Positions 33,927-47,000 of a stretch of DNA of 64,000 nucleotides are shown here, one piece after another (the first letter of the stretch is position 1; every line of letters starts with the position of its first letter). The stretch is from contig NC_059406.1 of NCBI RefSeq assembly GCF_905220565.1, positions 15,138,001 to 15,202,000 on the forward strand. Reading direction: 5' to 3'. This DNA comes from Melitaea cinxia (Eukaryota; Arthropoda; Insecta; Lepidoptera; Nymphalidae). The position numbers were made by a program, and so were the translations under genes. The notes under the pieces were generated by a model. That model ran no database searches. It saw nothing but the letters and a program-made list of their open reading frames with translations, and had not been told where the DNA came from.

Positions 33927-34735
33927 TTTTTAACCGACTTCCAAAAAAGGAGGAGGTTCTCAATTCGACTGTATTTTTTTTTTTATGTATGCTACATCAG
34001 AATTTTTGACCGCGTAGACCGATTTCGACAAATTTTGTTTTAATCGAAAGGTGGTGTGTGCCAATTGGTCCCATTTTAATTTATTTGAGATCTAACAACT
34101 ACTTTTCGAGTTATATCTAATAATGCGTTTTTCCTTGACGCTTTTTTCGTCGACCTACGTTGTATTATACCGCATAACTTTCTACCGGATGTATCGATTT
34201 TGATAATTCTTTTTTTTGTTGGAAAGAAGATATCTCTAGTTTAGTACTATGATAAGGAAACCAAGATCTGATGATGGGATCCCAGAGAAATCGAGGGAAA
34301 CTCTTGAAAATCCGCAATAACTTTTTATTGGGTGTACCGATTTTGATAATTATTTTTTTGTTGGAAAGAAGATATCCCTAGTTTAGTACCATGATAAGGA
34401 AACCAGGATCTAATGATGGAATCCCAGAGAAATCGAGGGAAACTCTTGAAAATCCGCAATAACTTTTTACTGGGTGTACGTATGATAAATATCAGCTTTC
34501 GATCAAATTAAAAATCATCAAAATCGAGACACGTAGTAAAAAGTTATGCGGTATAATACAACGTAGGTCGACGAAAAAATAGTCAAGTAAAACATATTAT
34601 TAGATGTAACTCGAAAAGTAGTTGTTAGATCTTAAATAACCACCGAGTCCACCCAGTTAAAAGTTCTGAAGTAACATGCATAAAAAAAATACAGTCGAAT
34701 TGAGAACCTCCTCCTTTTTTGGAAGTCGGTTAAAA
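33927..34735. mobile_element. complete foldback (F-family) element, about 805 bp
   Basis: Ends are inverted: TTAACCGACTTCCAAAAAAG at 33930 and its complement at 34715-34732, followed inward by matching GGAGGAGGTTCTCAATTCGA. The arms stay complementary for roughly 250 bp (AGATCTAACAACTACTTTTC near 34089 against 34615; GTCGACCTACGTTGTATTAT near 34150 against 34555). The centre (34197-34480) holds two tandem copies of about 125-135 bp with ACCAAGATCTGATGATGGG / ACCAGGATCTAATGATGG. No coding frame. Partial relatives are scattered through the window. Confidence 0.75.
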
Positions 34736-35039
34736 AGTAAATATAGATGTTGGACTCCTCAAAAAGAAATAGTAATACTGTTAATCTACACTCCAGCCGC
34801 TCAGAGAATGCGTTCCCGACACCTGTCAATTCGTCATGACTAGTGATGTACAATAAATAACATTAATAATATTTAGTAACGTTATTTATTGTATTCATTA
34901 TGCATATTTATTCAATTTAATTTATTTGTTGTTATTTTTATAGGAATTATATTTCAGTAATATATCCAATGAATATTCACAATGTAAATTAATTTTTAAT
35001 AGATCAATTAATTGAATTGAATCGTAATTTCTGAATGTA

Positions 35040-35885
35040 ACGGAGGAAAAAAAATGCTTTATTTATTGAAAAAGTTTATTTAGCTATCAGATTCGTATTT
35101 TCTTTGCGAAAATACGATCACATATACAATTTTCGTAAAAAGCTCAAGTGGTTGCCAATCCGTTTTCACCGGAATACTACAATGCTGTCGCTGCTTTACT
35201 CCGTACTTAAAAATCCTCGGGCCCCAGAGTATCTAAGAGAAAAGTTCATGATACGTAAATCTGACATGGCACTGCGTTCGAATGAAGTAACTACGCTGCA
35301 AATACTTATTCATCATACTGCATTCTACAATTGTTCCTTTACAGTGCAGTCAATAATTCTGTGGAATGCCTTGCCAAATAGTATTAGGGAGGCTAAAACT
35401 CTTACTACTTTTAAAAAGTTAATTAAAGATATTTACTTGCATTGTTAGAGCTGAACTCTGCTAGAAAATTTAGCTATCTGTTAATGTGCTGTAAACAATT
35501 ATTCAATTTTATATTTATGATAAACCATTACCTATTTACATAATGTAATATGTATACATTTATTTGTGTATTTATTATTACGATAAAACATAATGTAATG
35601 GGTATGTATTTATTTGTGTATTTATTTATTAATTAATTTATTTATTATTTATTTATATTATTATTATATAATTAGATAGTAGGATTCACTTTTTTTTAGT
35701 CTTTTTGATGACCCTACTCTGTTTTGTTTTAAAATCTCCTCTACCCCAAGGTTGTCTGGAAGAAATCGGTTACCTAGCGATAAGACCGCCTTTGTGCATA
35801 TTATTATTTTGTAAGTTTTTATTTCTTTAAGATACCTATGTACTTTAAAATTTATGCACAATAAAGTTTATTTCTTCTTTCTTCT
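35040..35885 (+). pseudogene. 5'-truncated Jockey/CR1-like LINE, C-terminus and 3' UTR
   Basis: 35104-35448 encodes YDHIYNFRKKLKWLPIRFHR, TMLSLLYSVLKNP, TVQSIILWNALPNSIREAKT and FKKLIKDIYLHC-stop, homologous to the last 110 residues of the ORF2 at 28412-31354. The 3' UTR follows, with GTTGTCTGGAAGAAATCGG, GCGATAAGACCGCC and a terminal CAATAAAGTTTATTTC. Typical truncated insertion. Confidence 0.8.
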
Positions 35886-36304
35886 TATTATGAAATACAT
35901 AGTTTTAAGCCTTAAACAATGAAAACTATGTCAAACAATTTTTAAACTTCCAATTCGCTTTAGGAGACGCCGTCATCTTCACTAACGTGTATAATAAAAT
36001 TAGTTTAATTTAATTTATTCGTATACTGGTATCGCAGTCAAAGTCATCAATAGAATCTTTTTACTTTTTTCAACCACCTTCATCCAGTCATTTCTTGTGA
36101 CTTTTTCGCATGCTTCTTTTAAAAGCATCTTCATCTTTTTCAAAATCAAAGTAGAAAGTAATTTTAATTTAAACGCTTTTTTAAATTCATCTGACTGATA
36201 TTATGACACTAATTTTCTTAAGTTTTGTTGGGCGTACCTTTATTGTATTATTACTTTTATTAAATACTAAGTTCATTATTATATTATAAAATTATAACGT
36301 TTTA

Positions 36305-36935
36305 TTTAATACTAGCTTCTGCGTGCGACTTCGTCCGCGTGGAACAGTTGCGCGCGCAATACTTGATCATTCTTTTGCCGCGACATTTATTTTAAAACTG
36401 CGATATCTCCTGAGATACTCATTGAAATCGAATTATGTAAAAGGCTATTTTGTTTTAAATTAAATACTTGTGATGAATAACGTATTTATTTAGATAAGGA
36501 TTAATATCATGTTTATAAAAACATCTTCGCAAAATATGCATTATTTTAGAACAAACTTGGTTAGCATAAAAAAGGTTATAGTGAGCCAACCTTAAAATAT
36601 AGTTATATGCTGTCGCCGACTTTTTTTTAGAATTTTTAAAGAAGATCATATTCTGTCATACATGATTTTTGCGAAACTTTAACTGTTTTCACAGCACACG
36701 CAGCGGAAGCTCTCAAAAAGAAAAATAAACCCTCGATTTTGAAACATTCTTCATTGGTGCTCCGCTCCTATTGGTTTTAGCGTGATGATATATAGCCTAT
36801 AACCTTCCTCGATATGGGCTATCTAACACTAAAAGAATTTTTCAAACCGGACCAGTAGTTTCTGAGATTAGCGCGTTCAAACAAACAAACAAACAAACAA
36901 ACTCTTCAGCTTTATTATATTAGTATAGATTATAC
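36305..36935 (+). repeat. long R-type dispersed repeat
   Basis: Begins ACTAGCTTCTGCGTGCGAC and TTCGTCCGCGTGGAAC. It has CCTTCCTCGATATGGGC and GATTAGCGCGTTC, with (CAAA)n near 36885, and ends TATTAGTATAGAT. Flanking 35886-36304 and 36936-37460 are AT-rich without genes; 37315-37400 is GT-rich. Confidence 0.6.
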
Positions 36936-37465
36936 AGCCATATTATATAAAGATTACAAAATTTTTCGATTACAATTGCCTCGTTATTTTGTCACATCAC
37001 TGTCACAAAAACAAACAGTTGACATAACCTTGGAACAGCGTCGTTTTACGTGGTTTGACTTTTAAAAGCTATTGTTTATTATATTTGTTAATTAAGTAAT
37101 TGTAATAATTTTAGCCCAAAATTAATACATTTATTGTGAGTTGGCATAATTATTCGAATTTTAATGCTATAACTCGTTAATAAGGTAAATATAAGATTTT
37201 TAAAATTTTGCCGTAAATTGTACGCCAGTTCAAAGCTATATCGTCTAATCGAACACAATCTGTCAGCAACGCATTATTTGAGCGGCCAGACTATAGTAAC
37301 CTATTTGCTTACATTGTATGTGTATACGTGTGTGGGTCTAAGTTTCGGTGTGTGTGAGTGTGCGTGTGCGTGAGTATTTGTTTGTGTGAGTGAGTGATGC
37401 GTACTGATCGCTTATGCTTGTGTGAACATTCCATGTCAGCCATCAGTGCAACTGAACATAATAAT

Positions 37466-37965
37466 TGTAGGTCGTTGGGTCAATCATTGAATTAATTTTT
37501 CAATTTTATTATTTATTATACCATTAGACATAGTTTTATCATAATTACGTCCAACAACAATCCTGTAATCTTCAATTAACAATCATGCTTTGTAAGTGTC
37601 TAACACTTGTATGTCGACCTAGTTGTATAAAAAAGATAATTTTTAATTTAAACAAAATCAGTGATGTTTTAAAATTAACAATCAAATTTAAAAATATAAC
37701 AGCTAATACAACAGATACATAAGAATTAAAAACGTCGGTAATACAACCAAATGAGTGATGAACCAATGAGAAATAATTTTAGTCAAAAACATTCAGCATT
37801 TCGACATAATAATTGTATATCGTTGGGTTTATCATTGAATTAATTCTTCAGTTTTATCATTTATTACATCATTATTCACAGTTTCGTTATAGTTTTATCA
37901 TAATTACGTCCAACAACAATTCTGTAACCTTCAATTAACAATTATGCTTTGTAAGGGGTATATGT
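37466..37965. repeat. direct duplication of about 130-150 bp
   Basis: Block at about 37466-37597 (TCGTTGGGTCAATCATTG ... CAATCATGCTTTGTAAG) recurs at about 37809-37957 (TCGTTGGGTTTATCATTG ... CAATTATGCTTTGTAAG) with small differences. The two shared sequences include ATTACGTCCAACAACAAT. Confidence 0.7.
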
Positions 37966-38212
37966 CAAGCAAAGTGTTAATTCTATTATAGAGATGGTTA
38001 CCCAGATAAGAACACACTGGAAAACATAGCAATTTTGCATCTGAAAGGTCATTAATGTACATGAGGAATAATGTAGGACCAAAGACACTGCCCTGTGGAA
38101 CACCAACAATTACAAGCAAGTCCTCACTAATCCAGTCGCCAATTTTTACAACTTGCGAGCAATTTGAAAGGTAACTAGTAAAGAGACTAAGTGAAACACC
38201 ACGCAGATACAC
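37931..38212 (-). pseudogene. LINE reverse transcriptase fragment
   Basis: The minus frame has LSLFTSYLSNCSQVVKIGD, then GVPQGSVFGPTLFLMYINDL, the RT motif-B region, after which the sequence departs from RT before the YADD box. It touches one arm of the direct duplication. Confidence 0.75.
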
Positions 38213-38262
38213 TGTCTATTTTCCTGTGAATTGGATTTGAGTCGTTCCTGTATTCTTTCGAG

Positions 38263-38830
38263 ATGCGTGACATACACGATGGATCATTTTTTTTCGAAGT
38301 GTTGAGTGCTGTTGGCCCTAGCGGCCTTTACAGCGTTACCGGTGAGAGGGGCAGGGTACTAAAGACATCGGCCGCGAAGGAAGAAGGGGAGCCCTCTGGG
38401 AGGGCTCGGGGGAAAACGCATGCCCTAAGGGTGGCTTCTAGCAAGATCGCACCTCGGCTTAGAGCGTCGTCAGAGTGGAGGAGGCGCTATGCGGAGCGCT
38501 GAGACGGCTTACGGACGGTCCGCTACGCGCCTAGGCGCGTGCGAGCCGTCAGAACGCGGGGACCTCGCCCTCGCTGGCGGGGGCGGTGTGTGTGTCCTTT
38601 GTGTGGTGGTGTATATGGCGTTAAGCGCCGTGATCCTATCGTCGATGGATCACGATAAATGCCAAATATTTATATCATTTGCAGGTTTTTGACGTGATAA
38701 AGTTTTACAAATGGTTGAATGCCGGCTGCACGCATGAAAGTGTCACGTTCCGCCTGAGTCTGAGCGTGCAAGCATTAGAGAGGCACGATCGGCCCAAGCG
38801 TTGGCTTCTGACACATTTATCTCTCATTTT
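38263..38830 (+). other. GC-rich island, likely retroelement relic
   Basis: Sharp GC rise against AT-rich flanks. Overlapping open frames at 38263-38502 and 38489-38692 are rich in Arg, Ala and Gly with no domain I know. It ends near CACGATCGGCCCAAGCG. An internal (GGCG/TGTG) stretch is at 38580-38620. Could be 5' sequence of an R1-like LINE; not proven. Confidence 0.4.
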
Positions 38831-39029
38831 CATAAATATTTCTTTATAAAGTTATCTAAAAAAAAAAAGGTATAGAAGCGCTTTTATATCTATACCCTTC
38901 ATTTTGCTTATCAGAAATATGGAGTGTAGAAGAAAGGAGCAGCGATCTTATATGAGGACTATTATTATTCTACAAATGTTAAATTGTAGTTAAAAATTCG
39001 ACCAAAATGGCACAAATCACAAAAAGTAT

Positions 39030-39175
39030 AATATGAAGTGAGTAAAAAGAGAGAACGTGAAGTATGCCGAGCTCGAAAAACTTTAAGGGCCCGGCCCCAT
39101 GTCTACGGCGCCGTGCCGCAGCACAGTGCTGTGGACGGTGCGCCGCGCGCAACTTGACATTTTCATAGTTTGTGT
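39030..39175. repeat. GC-rich MITE-like block
   Basis: Contains GGGCCCGGCCCCATGTC, CGGCGCCGTGCCGCAGC and GTGCGCCGCGCGC within AT-rich DNA. Likely a piece of a dispersed non-coding element. Confidence 0.35.
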
Positions 39176-39324
39176 ACAAAACAAAATAACAAGAACCGAG
39201 TGCTTAGATATTTAACAAAATAATTTTCAGCCCTTTACATACCTAAATTCAAATTTCATCAAGCCGTTGTCACAGAATTTAAATAATATTCCAAAATACT
39301 ACAATATTACAAATACTTTTGGCA

Positions 39325-39600
39325 GGAGGAAGCTTTTCAATTCGACCGTATACATTTTTTTATGTGTGTTCGCGGATGAATCCTTTTATGAACCGATTTT
39401 GTTGATTATTTTTTAGTTAAAAAGGAGATATCACTATGGTGGTAGGAAACCACCACATATCGTGATATGGATACCAGGATCTGCTGAGGAAATGTAAATA
39501 TTTTCCAAGTTTGATTTGCAGGATCTGCCGTAACTACTTACACCATAATCGATAACCGAGTATAGCGATAAAAAGTCAAGGTCAGTGATATAAAAAAATA
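39325..39600 (-). repeat. Foldback-family fragment
   Basis: GGAGGAAGCTTTTCAATTCG, TTCGCGGATGAATCC and CCAGGATCTGCTGAGG show F-family order. 39600-40778 beyond it is AT-rich with only short meaningless frames. Confidence 0.5.
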
Positions 39601-40778
39601 ACAGCGTTTTAGCTCGAACTTTTTATAAATCATAAAAAGTTAAAATAGTGTCTTACTTAAACCGACCCAGAGAGAGGCATTACTTCATTTTAATTTTAAC
39701 AATAAACGATTCAACGGGGAAATGCTGCCAGCATTCTTGGCACAATTCCACGCGGACTTGATTTGTACCAAAATTATCAGTAAATATTTAGTTTTTAAGT
39801 TGTGAATTGTAAATATGTATAATGTTTAATGAACAGCAAATTAAAAAAGACCGTATGTCTTTATCTGTGGTAACATTTGCTTTAAATCTCATTGAAAATA
39901 CTTTTAGTGTTTCATGCATATTATTTATTATAATTATTATAAGTTTTAATTGGAACGAAGTTCCTTACGGCAGGCTTGACATTTGGCTGGGCGACCGAAC
40001 TGAAAAAAATATGATACTAAAACCGTAAAAAAAATATATAACGGAAGTGACGTAATATCAGTCACACGAATGTATAATATGACGTTTGTAAAACTAAAAT
40101 ATTACTAGTAAACTTTTTTTTAATTATGTAATTATATACTGTCGAAAGAAATAAATAAAGACACGTTTTTTTATTTCACTTAATAGTTTGAATTATTATT
40201 ATTATAATTATTTTGTTTGATTTATTTTATTTTACGGTATTTGTTATTTTTTAAAATGCCTACTAAATTTCCTAAATACTTTTATGTACCTAATTAAAAA
40301 CCAATCAACAAAATTAAAAAAATAAAGAACTCGAAAATATATATATATAAATCAACATTTTTTTTCCTAATTGCGTTGCTTCTATACTATCCGAAGGAAC
40401 TTGGTTCATACCTGGTGTCTCATGACAGCACATAATTTTTCAGTATTTTAAGTTTTTATATATTTTTATGTATTCAGTTTATTGTCACAACACAGAGTAA
40501 CCGCAAATACTGAAAAGTACTTTCGGAAATCTAATTTGAAACGCGCATGCAGGCTGCGGCCTGCTAATGTTGCTAGTCTTATATCGTTCAGTTTATCAAT
40601 AAACTATTTGTAGATAAAAATTACAGGAAAATACAAAAAACAATTATCAGATCATGTTATATGTATTTCCTAGTATAAAAACATCATAAAGAAACTAAAA
40701 CTTAACTATGTTTATAAACTGTTCATCAATTGCACTATTCATAATTATTCATAGTTCATAAATCAATTGCGCTAGGAT

Positions 40779-41075
40779 CACTAGTCCGTTCGCGGGGGCG
40801 CTCCGCGTGCCCCTCTTCTCCCTGTGACGATGTGGGAGCGCTCTCGGTGCCCGGTAGCGCTCTACAATCGGAGGCGGCCTGCCCTGCACTCGCAGGCAGG
40901 CCCAACGTCCGGAGCGTCATGACGAATACTTATACTTATAAGGGGTCCCATGGCGCCCCACTAGGACGACGAGGGCACCGCTGGTTTGTACTGAGTAGTC
41001 CGGCATGGCACTTCCCGCCGGGAGTCTCAGACTTCCGTCGCCTTCGGGTGACGGGGGTGCGTAAATGCATTTTCC
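40779..41075 (-). repeat. Repeat X (GC-rich), reversed copy
   Basis: GC-rich block with CGCATTTACGCACC context, GGCGACGGAAGTCTGAGAC and TGCCGGACTACTCAGT on the minus strand, matching 27560-27775. It lies just 3' of the stop codon of the minus-strand gene ending at 41093, so it may have replaced or extended that gene's 3' UTR. Confidence 0.5.
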
Positions 41076-41092
41076 AGCGTAATAAAAAAGGA

Positions 41093-44000
41093 TCACGAGT
41101 CCGTTGAATCCTTTGGAGCTGGGTAACTTTCGTCAGTACCGGGTTCGGAACTGCGGCGCGGTGTTTGTTCCACGTCCCGTTCAATTTGACTTGAAGTACT
41201 ATCATTAATCCTAAGGCGCTCTCTCAATCTCGCAACTTCCTCTTGCAGTTCGGTTAGTTTGTCATAAACTGATATCTTGTCTAATACTATTGTTTTTATA
41301 ATGTTTAAGATATGGTCAGACATATAATTTAATATGTTATTTGACGATGTTATTGTATCCACCAGTTCTTCAATATGAGCTGACAATAATTCAGGCAATG
41401 GCTCGGTTTGTGAAGTTACATCGAACTTCAAGTTAAATATGTCATTTACGATTCGTACACGTTCAGGTGACGTCGGGTCTGAACGCTTAAATCTTTTATT
41501 ACATCTGCATGAAGTATCCTGCTGACTTTGATCAGAGTCAGAATCCATCTGAAAAATACAAAACAAGTTAAATTAAAACGTTATTTTTTACATGCTTTGT
41601 ATGAACATACAGAGTAAAAATAAAATAATAATAAAAAAATAAAAAAACAAAAAACCCGCCTGCGTGAAGAACAACTAATAGAAAATCAACTGAAAATGCC
41701 GGAACAAGCTAAAAATTCAATAATTAAATAAATCTAGCGAAATAAATCGAAACAACATCAAACATTATGTACTTGTACACTTAAAAATATTAATGTGGTA
41801 GTCTTCGAAATTTTATGTAACATCGTACATAACGTGCAGTCGGAGGCATGAAATTGAAGGATAAGTCAAATCATTCTCTCTTTGTGTGTCTCATGTTTTT
41901 AGTTAGACAGATGACGTAATCGGTTCAATTTATTCAAAGAGTTTACATCATGTGGTTGATTAAGTAATTTTTTACCGACGAAAAAAAAAAAACAGAGCAG
42001 GTTCTAAAGTCACCACGTATATATTTTTTTATGTTTGACTATGCATAACTTTTTACAGAGTAGTCCGAATTTGGTAATTCTTTTTTTATTTTTATTGGAA
42101 AGGCTACATCCCGAAATTGATCGTCGCCTAGGAGGCGAAGAATAAGCGCGGCTCGCACCTTGCTGGACATAGGCATGGGAAAGAGCAGTCCACATTTTTT
42201 AAATTTTCTTATTGTATTTTTTGTTGATAATCATGATAAACCTTTTTGAAATCCTTGAATTAAGCCCTTAAATTTCATACCCCATGGGCTTTATCCAGCC
42301 ACCATATTTGATTTTTAACGTCACCTATCTAAGAACACTTGAGCTATGAAGACAAATCTAACGATACTTCAATTATGTACATCCGTTCAGTGGTTCTGGA
42401 GATATGAGGTAATAAAGAATATTACATACATACATACAAGATGACGCCGCGTTGGCACAACGGTTACAGTATTGACCATACAGGTGTTTGCCGTGGTCTA
42501 AGTGTTTGTGCAGTCCTTGTGGGTCTCCCCACCGTGCCTCGGAGGGCACGTTAAGTCGTCGGTCCCGGTTGATATCATGTACACCTGATAGCGATCGTTA
42601 CTCATAGTAGGGAATATATCCGCCAACCCGCATTGGAGCAGCGTGGTGGATTAAGCTCTGATCCTTCTCCTACATGGGGAAAGAGGCCTATGCCCAGTAG
42701 TGGGATAATACAGGCTGAAGCGACATACAAGATACAATGCTTACAAGATACGCACGAAAAAAATAACCCTTCCTGGGCAGTCGGATAAAAAGAGTCGAAA
42801 TATTTTAGATTAAATATAGAAAACTTTCTTTAAATTCATATTGGATAATGTTTAAATACACTTTTGTTAGCGCAGATACCACACAGACCTTAGTGGCTTT
42901 TAACCGACTCCACTGTATATATATTTTTATTTTTTATTTTATTTTTATTTGGGAAACATACAATTTTATATTACATTATTATATTATGACTAATTACAAT
43001 AACTGAAATCAATAAAGTTTCCACTATTAACTAATACATACAACAGCACTATACATTGCGTGAAACATAGGTTTTTTTTTAAATAAACAAAAAAAATGGA
43101 TTAAAAAAAATAAAATTTAGTGTAAACGAAACGAAAAATCTTTTAAGTAGGCATATATTTAAGCATTTGCTTAACGTCCCGCTTGTATCTTCCTATTTTG
43201 CAATTAAAAATATCAGTTTCTTGTAGGTGTTTGTTATAGAACTTTGTAGAACGACATATAAAATTGTTGCCAGTGTACTTTTTTTTGTAAAACGGGACGT
43301 GAAACAAATGTCTATGACGAGAATTCGTTCGGGAGTAACTCAGGTTTATATTACTTAATAAAAAAGGTGAATCAACATAATTATTGAGAATTTTGTACAA
43401 AAACATCTGATCCCTTTCAATTCGTCTATGTTCTGGACATGTAAAATTGGGAATGGACTTAAACCGGAACTTATAATGTTTTAAATAAAGTTTAAAAACT
43501 CTGTCCAATTCGTTGATCTGAACTTTGTACTGCGGATTCCACACAACAGAACCATACTCAAGTAGAGGTCTGATATATGAATCGAAGAGGTGTGAAAGTG
43601 TTGAGCTGTATTTAAAATCCCTACTTACTCTTAAAACAAAACCAAGCATACGTTGGGCTTTGGGGATTATATAATTCAGATGCTCATTAAACGTAAGTCT
43701 ATTGTCTAATAAAATACCAAGGTCTTTTACTTCCGTGACACGCGTTAGTGCTATATTATCTAAGTTATAATCGAACTTAAGGTATTTTGGGCTTCTAGAG
43801 AACGTTATTACATTACATTTTTTTATGTTTACATTCAAAAAATTGTTTCTACAGTATACTATAAACTTATCAAGATCGCTTTGGAGTAGCTCACAGTCAG
43901 ACCATGTATTGATTTTTTTAAAAAATTTCATATCATCCGCGTACATTAAAAAATGAGAATGATCGAATATTTCGGCCACGTCATTAATAAATAAATTAAA

Positions 44001-47000
44001 AAGTAACGGAGCGAGATGTGAGCCTTGTGGTAAGCCCGAAGTAACCGGGAGAAACGAGGAACAGAACCCTTTAATGGTCACTGCTTGACTCCGATCACGA
44101 AGGTAAGAAATAACCCAACGCAAGAGATCCCCATGTATGCCAATCGATTCCAGTTTGCAAACCAAGACCTTGTGCCTAACTTTATCAAAGGCCTTAGAAA
44201 AATCTGTATATATAGCATCCATTTGACAACTATCCTCCATGGCCGAGGTAACTTGATGCACAAATTCCGAAACATTGCTCTCAGTTGATTTTTTATTTAC
44301 AAAACCATGTTGCTGACTAATGATAATTGGTCTTAAAAGTGGGTAAATATGATCATATACAATTTTTTCAAACAGTTTGGCAATCGTACTTAATTTAGAG
44401 ATGGGCCTATAATTAGCGATGTTGTGCGGTGATAAACCGCTTTTATGCAGTGGAATAACATATGAACGCTTCCAAATCTCAGGCACAATGCCAGTTTTGA
44501 GAGACAAATTAAACAGAATAGATAAAGGCAAGGATAACTGTTTACGACAGTTTCTTAAAAATATCGGAGGTATACCATCTGGCCCGGATCCTTTATATAT
44601 GTCGAGGTTTTTTAAATACGTAGAAACAGTGTCTTCTGAGCAATTAACAGAGCTAATAGATATAGAGCTAGCTGAGGTAGAGTAAGGCGTAGCGGCGCTT
44701 ATGGGGTCCAAGTCAGATACAAACACAGAATGAAAATTCCTATTGAATTGTTCGCAGATTTCTTCTGCTCCGCTATAAGAAATATCATTTAAAAACATTT
44801 TTGAAGGCAAACCGTGGGAGCTTTTTTTAGATTTCACGAAGGACCAAAAGAATTTACTGTTACGTTTAATATTATGTTCTGCATTGGAAATGTAACTATC
44901 ATAACAACTTTGTTGCACCCGTTTCTCGCGTTCACGAAGCAGACTAAACGTAGTATAATCATTACTTCTGCCGTAAGTCTTCCATTTTTTATGGGCTTTT
45001 AATTTTTCTTTGGTTATTTTTATTAATGCCCTAGAGTACCAAACAGGGAAACGGTTATTATTTCTCATACGTCGAGTCGGAATACTGTTAGAAATTACAT
45101 TATTAACAATGTCATAAAATGATTTTACACACTGGTCAATATCATTCGAACTATAAACACGGCTCCACTCAATCTTAGACAGAGTTTCATTGATGGCTTC
45201 GTAATCAGCTTGATGATATAAAAGAATAAGACGAGGTTGAGATGATAACGAACTATTGCAATAGGCATGCAATGTGAACTCCAGGGCAGGATGATGACTA
45301 TCTTCCGGAACCATTGGTCTCTCAGAGCGAGCAACCTCACAAATGGCATTACTCATAACAAGATCGAGTTGTTTATGGTTGACATTGCGAGTGGTATTGT
45401 ATTGTTTGAAATTTGTGACACACAGAAAATTATGCAACAAACTTACTGAATCCGCATTCATACATTGATTTACCGAGAGTAAATTACCAACAGAGGACCA
45501 CTTTGCAGCCGAAATATTAAAATCTCCAACTATTAAATAGTCATCATCTGGCTGATTGAGAAAAACATCTGTTACCTGATCGAAAAACTCACCCAGAGCT
45601 ACAGCATAATTTTTACTTTGTGGAAAATATCCACAGAAAATACGGAGACGGTGACAGACTTTGCTTGATATTACAATTTCAAGCGCCTCTGCTGCACAAG
45701 TGGTGAAAGGCAAACAGACTGAACTATGGACCTCGAATTCCTGACGTACAGCCACTAATACACCACCACCCAGCTTATCTCCACGACTGTCGTAATTCCG
45801 ATCACATCGATAAATCAGAAAGCGATCATCAAATAATTCAGAGTTAAATATACCAGGAAGAAGCCATGTCTCGGTAAGACAGATTATGTCATAGTTATTT
45901 AATAAAAGATTTCGATAAAAAACACCAGTCTTGGTTCGCAGTCCACGTACATTCTGATAATAGACGAGAAGGTTTTTAAGTGACGGCATTATTTATATAC
46001 AAACATGTATATGTTAGCAATAACCCCTTTGGATATGAATGAATTATTTGAGTGCTCCCAAACGAGAATATAACATTCAGTTTTAAACTATTATTATGTA
46101 AACTAATTAAGTTAAAATAAAGCGACAACGTGACGTTAATAAACTTGAAAAAACTAAAAAAACTTTTACAATTTAAGACTTTATAAAAAATATATAATAT
46201 TGCATTTACTTTATTTTGTTTAAATCCTGTTCGCTTGATACAACTATTACCGGGCTCGAGTCATTTTTTCGTGCGAAGATAGTGCAATTTTTAACCCAAA
46301 CGTAGGCAAATAATTTTTCTTTGGCTACAGATTTAGTACGATGTAGTAACGCCTTATTTGCGCCAGTCAAGTGCTCATTTATGTATATCGGATTTTCACA
46401 CTCAGTAAATCCAACATCGCTAGCTTTTAGTTTAAGTTGTCTAGCTTCAGAGAGAAAGTCATCCTTCTTGTAGCGTGCCAAAAAACGTACCACGATAGGC
46501 TTTATTCTTTTACTTTTATCCGATTGCTTCGGCGATACTCTTGTTATAAAATCTATATCTGTTGTTGGGTCGATCTTGCAACTAGTACGCTCTGAAATAG
46601 TGTTAAGGATTTGGAACAGGTTTTCGTTCTTCTTCTCAGGTATGCCATATATCTCAACATTGGATCTTCGCGACCATTGGTCATTGATGTTATTTCGGCT
46701 TTCCAAGGTCGATACTGTTGCCTTTAGCTGATTCAACTCGGAAGACATCGTTTTAAAAGATTTTAATTCAGCCTCAGCCTTGACAACTCGCTTTGTTAAA
46801 TCCTCAAATTGTTGGTTGAAGAAGCTGAAGGATTCTTTGATATTAATAATGTCTTCCTTCATCGGTTTCAATTCTTCAGATAATATTTCTCGGACAACCG
46901 TTCTGAGATTTTCCTTAAGAAGATTAAACTCCGCGGCCACAGCAATTTTTATAGTTTCCGTGTAATCAAAGTGCTGCAGTGTGGACGGACTAGGGGGAGA

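Noticed and set aside
38263..38692. Two open frames in the GC-rich island
   Set aside because: Open mainly because of GC content. No recognised domain and no splice or start support.
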